From assembly GCA_022707725.1 (NCBI GenBank), contig JAKJAB010000175.1, positions 1 through 7,123 of the forward strand: DNA of 7,123 nt. The letters are read 5' to 3'. The notes under the pieces were generated by a model. It saw nothing but the letters and a program-made list of their open reading frames with translations, did no database searches and was not told the DNA's origin. A program made the translations under genes and the position numbers. Shown in pieces: positions 6,092-7,123 of the stretch; the first letter of the stretch is position 1; every line of letters begins with the position of its first letter. The DNA is from Chloroflexota bacterium. Lineage in GTDB: Bacteria > Chloroflexota > Anaerolineae > B4-G1 > SLSP01.

Positions 6092-6099
6092 ACAATACC

Positions 6100-6516
6100 G
6101 TGACCATTGCAGGCAGCCCTTCCACGATACCTGTGCCGGAAAACCCGACCGTCGTTTGCATTGACGACGAACCCGAAATGGTTGGCCTAATCCATCTGGT
6201 TTTGGGGCGGCGGAATTTTGAATTTTTCGGCGCCACAAGCGGGCGTGAAGGATTGCAGCTCGTGCGAAAGCTCAAGCCGCAGCTTGTCCTGCTTGACCTG
6301 ATGATGCCTGATATAGACGGTTGGGAAGTCTACCAGCAGATGAAAATCGACGAGGAATTGAAAAACATTCCTGTCATCGTCATCAGCGCAAAACCCGAGA
6401 ACATCGACAAAGTCCTCGGCTTCCATATCGTCGCAGAGGACGACTACATCACCAAACCATTCGGCCCTAGCGAACTACTCACCAGCATCAACAAAGTGCT
6501 TGGAACCAAACTGTAG
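6100..6516 (+). CDS. Single-domain response regulator (CheY-like receiver)
   Basis: The 138-residue product is one receiver domain with a short N-terminal extension of about 16 residues and no output domain. The acidic pocket is D22, D23 and E24 in VVCIDDEPEM. The phosphoacceptor is D66 in LLDLMMPDIDGWE (64-76). The switch serine is S96 in VIVISAKPE (92-100), and the conserved lysine is K119 in DDYITKPFG (114-122). All residues needed for phosphorylation are present. Such stand-alone receivers act through protein contact, as in chemotaxis, phosphorelays or motility, rather than by binding DNA. No histidine kinase is encoded in the window, so the partner is unknown. It follows the split-barrel gene by 54 bases and ends 6 bases from the convergent rsmA gene. 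Its GC content also looks low (29 of 60 in 6361-6420). Confidence 0.92.
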   Translation: MTIAGSPSTIPVPENPTVVCIDDEPEMVGLIHLVLGRRNFEFFGATSGREGLQLVRKLKPQLVLLDLMMPDIDGWEVYQQMKIDEELKNIPVIVISAKPENIDKVLGFHIVAEDDYITKPFGPSELLTSINKVLGTKL

Positions 6517-6522
6517 TGTCTT

Positions 6523-7123
6523 TCAACCGGAGTCGTCTTTGGTGATGGCCAAACGCTCCGTCACCCACCCCCACTCCTCCAGCGTGAGCGTTTCCGCGCG
6601 GCGCGTTGCGTCGATCCCTACCTTTGCTAACGCCGCGACCACCTTGTCCGGTGATACATGCAAGTTTGCCGCGAGCGTATTGCGCAACTGCTTGCGGCGC
6701 TGTGCGAATCCGGCTCGCACCACGCGGAAGAACTCCGCCACATCTGCAACCGGCATAGGCGGCGTCTCGTACAGGTCGATGCACACCACGGCAGACTCCA
6801 CCTCCGGCGCCGGGAAGAACGCCCCACGTTTCAGCCGCATCCCGATGCGCGGCTGCCCGTAGAATTGCACGCTCACCGCCAGCACGCTCATGTCGTCGGG
6901 AACGGCGATGATGCGATCGGCTACTTCGCGCTGTACCGTCACCACCATGCGCGCCGGACGCACAGGGGCCTCCAACAGATGGCGGATCACCGCCGCCGTG
7001 ATGTAGTACGGCAGGTTGGCAACGACGTGGTAATGCGGCAGGCGCGCGCCCCACAGCGGCATTGGCGGTGCAGGAGAGACATTCAGTAGCGCTGTCGGAT
7101 CAAGGTCGAGGATGTCGCCGTGA
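6523..7123 (-). CDS. rsmA: 16S rRNA dimethyladenosine transferase RsmA/KsgA (5' end outside window)
   Basis: RsmA dimethylates two adjacent adenosines in the 3'-terminal helix of 16S rRNA (A1518 and A1519 in E. coli numbering) using S-adenosylmethionine, late in small-subunit assembly. The 199 visible residues start inside the methyltransferase fold. HGDIL is at the very edge, followed by the catalytic motif VVANLPYYI (33-41 of the visible part), then FFPAPEVESAVV, and the C-terminal rRNA-binding helices with FAQRRKQLRNTL. The family averages 260-290 residues, so roughly 80 N-terminal residues, including the SAM-binding glycine motif, lie beyond the right edge. The frame is open to the boundary; the internal ATG at 7062 is not the true start because family motifs continue upstream of it. 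It is transcribed toward the receiver gene. Confidence 0.95.
   Translation of the reverse strand, partial: HGDILDLDPTALLNVSPAPPMPLWGARLPHYHVVANLPYYITAAVIRHLLEAPVRPARMVVTVQREVADRIIAVPDDMSVLAVSVQFYGQPRIGMRLKRGAFFPAPEVESAVVCIDLYETPPMPVADVAEFFRVVRAGFAQRRKQLRNTLAANLHVSPDKVVAALAKVGIDATRRAETLTLEEWGWVTERLAITKDDSG

Noticed and set aside
6055..6099. Upstream GTG start for the receiver gene
   Set aside because: It would add 15 residues encoded through the perfect AGGAGG site; the GTG at 6100 is correctly spaced from that site.
6505..6543. ACCAAA/TTTGGT inverted repeat as a terminator between the receiver gene and rsmA
   Set aside because: The arms are six A/C-rich base pairs around a 27-base loop with no T-run, so chance pairing is more likely.

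Overview
The window reads as ordinary chromosome of a moderately high-GC bacterium, most likely a member of the Chloroflexota (Anaerolineae/Caldilineae-like). This placement is inference. It rests on the minC-minD-minE-rodA order, the protein style, and degenerate short tandem repeats between genes; there is no rRNA or other decisive marker. Every gene except one resembles a known family, and I see no previously undescribed multi-gene system. The least ordinary parts are a small foldback transposable element, heptanucleotide repeat tracts and a diverged SEDS protein.

Layout. Bases 1-244 carry no gene. They hold a degenerate heptad tract (about 46-94) and a 110-bp non-coding element (111-220) with terminal inverted repeats and a perfect 8-bp target duplication, the pattern of a MITE mobilised by an IS66-type transposase. 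On the minus strand, 245-955 encodes a four-helix membrane protein of the TIGR01906/DUF1461 family, which includes the lipoprotein intramolecular transacylase Lit. Its last codons lie inside a 15-bp tandem repeat. A divergent promoter region (956-1067) separates it from the plus-strand cluster.

The plus-strand cluster runs minC (1068-1793), minD (1795-2580), minE (2592-2855), rodA-like SEDS gene (2899-3993), gltX (4074-5555), an FMN split-barrel protein (5575-6045) and a stand-alone response-regulator receiver (6100-6516). MinC, MinD and MinE together form the oscillator that keeps FtsZ rings away from the cell poles. The SEDS protein next to them would polymerise peptidoglycan, so the first four genes form a division and cell-shape operon. 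It is probably driven by an extended -10 promoter that places the transcript start only a few bases from the minC start. gltX supplies glutamyl-tRNA and follows an 80-bp gap rich in heptad repeats. The last two plus-strand genes are less GC-rich than the min and gltX genes and have no obvious functional link to them.

Finally, a minus-strand rsmA (ksgA) 16S rRNA dimethyltransferase gene converges on the receiver gene with a 6-base gap. It runs off the right edge without its N-terminal part.
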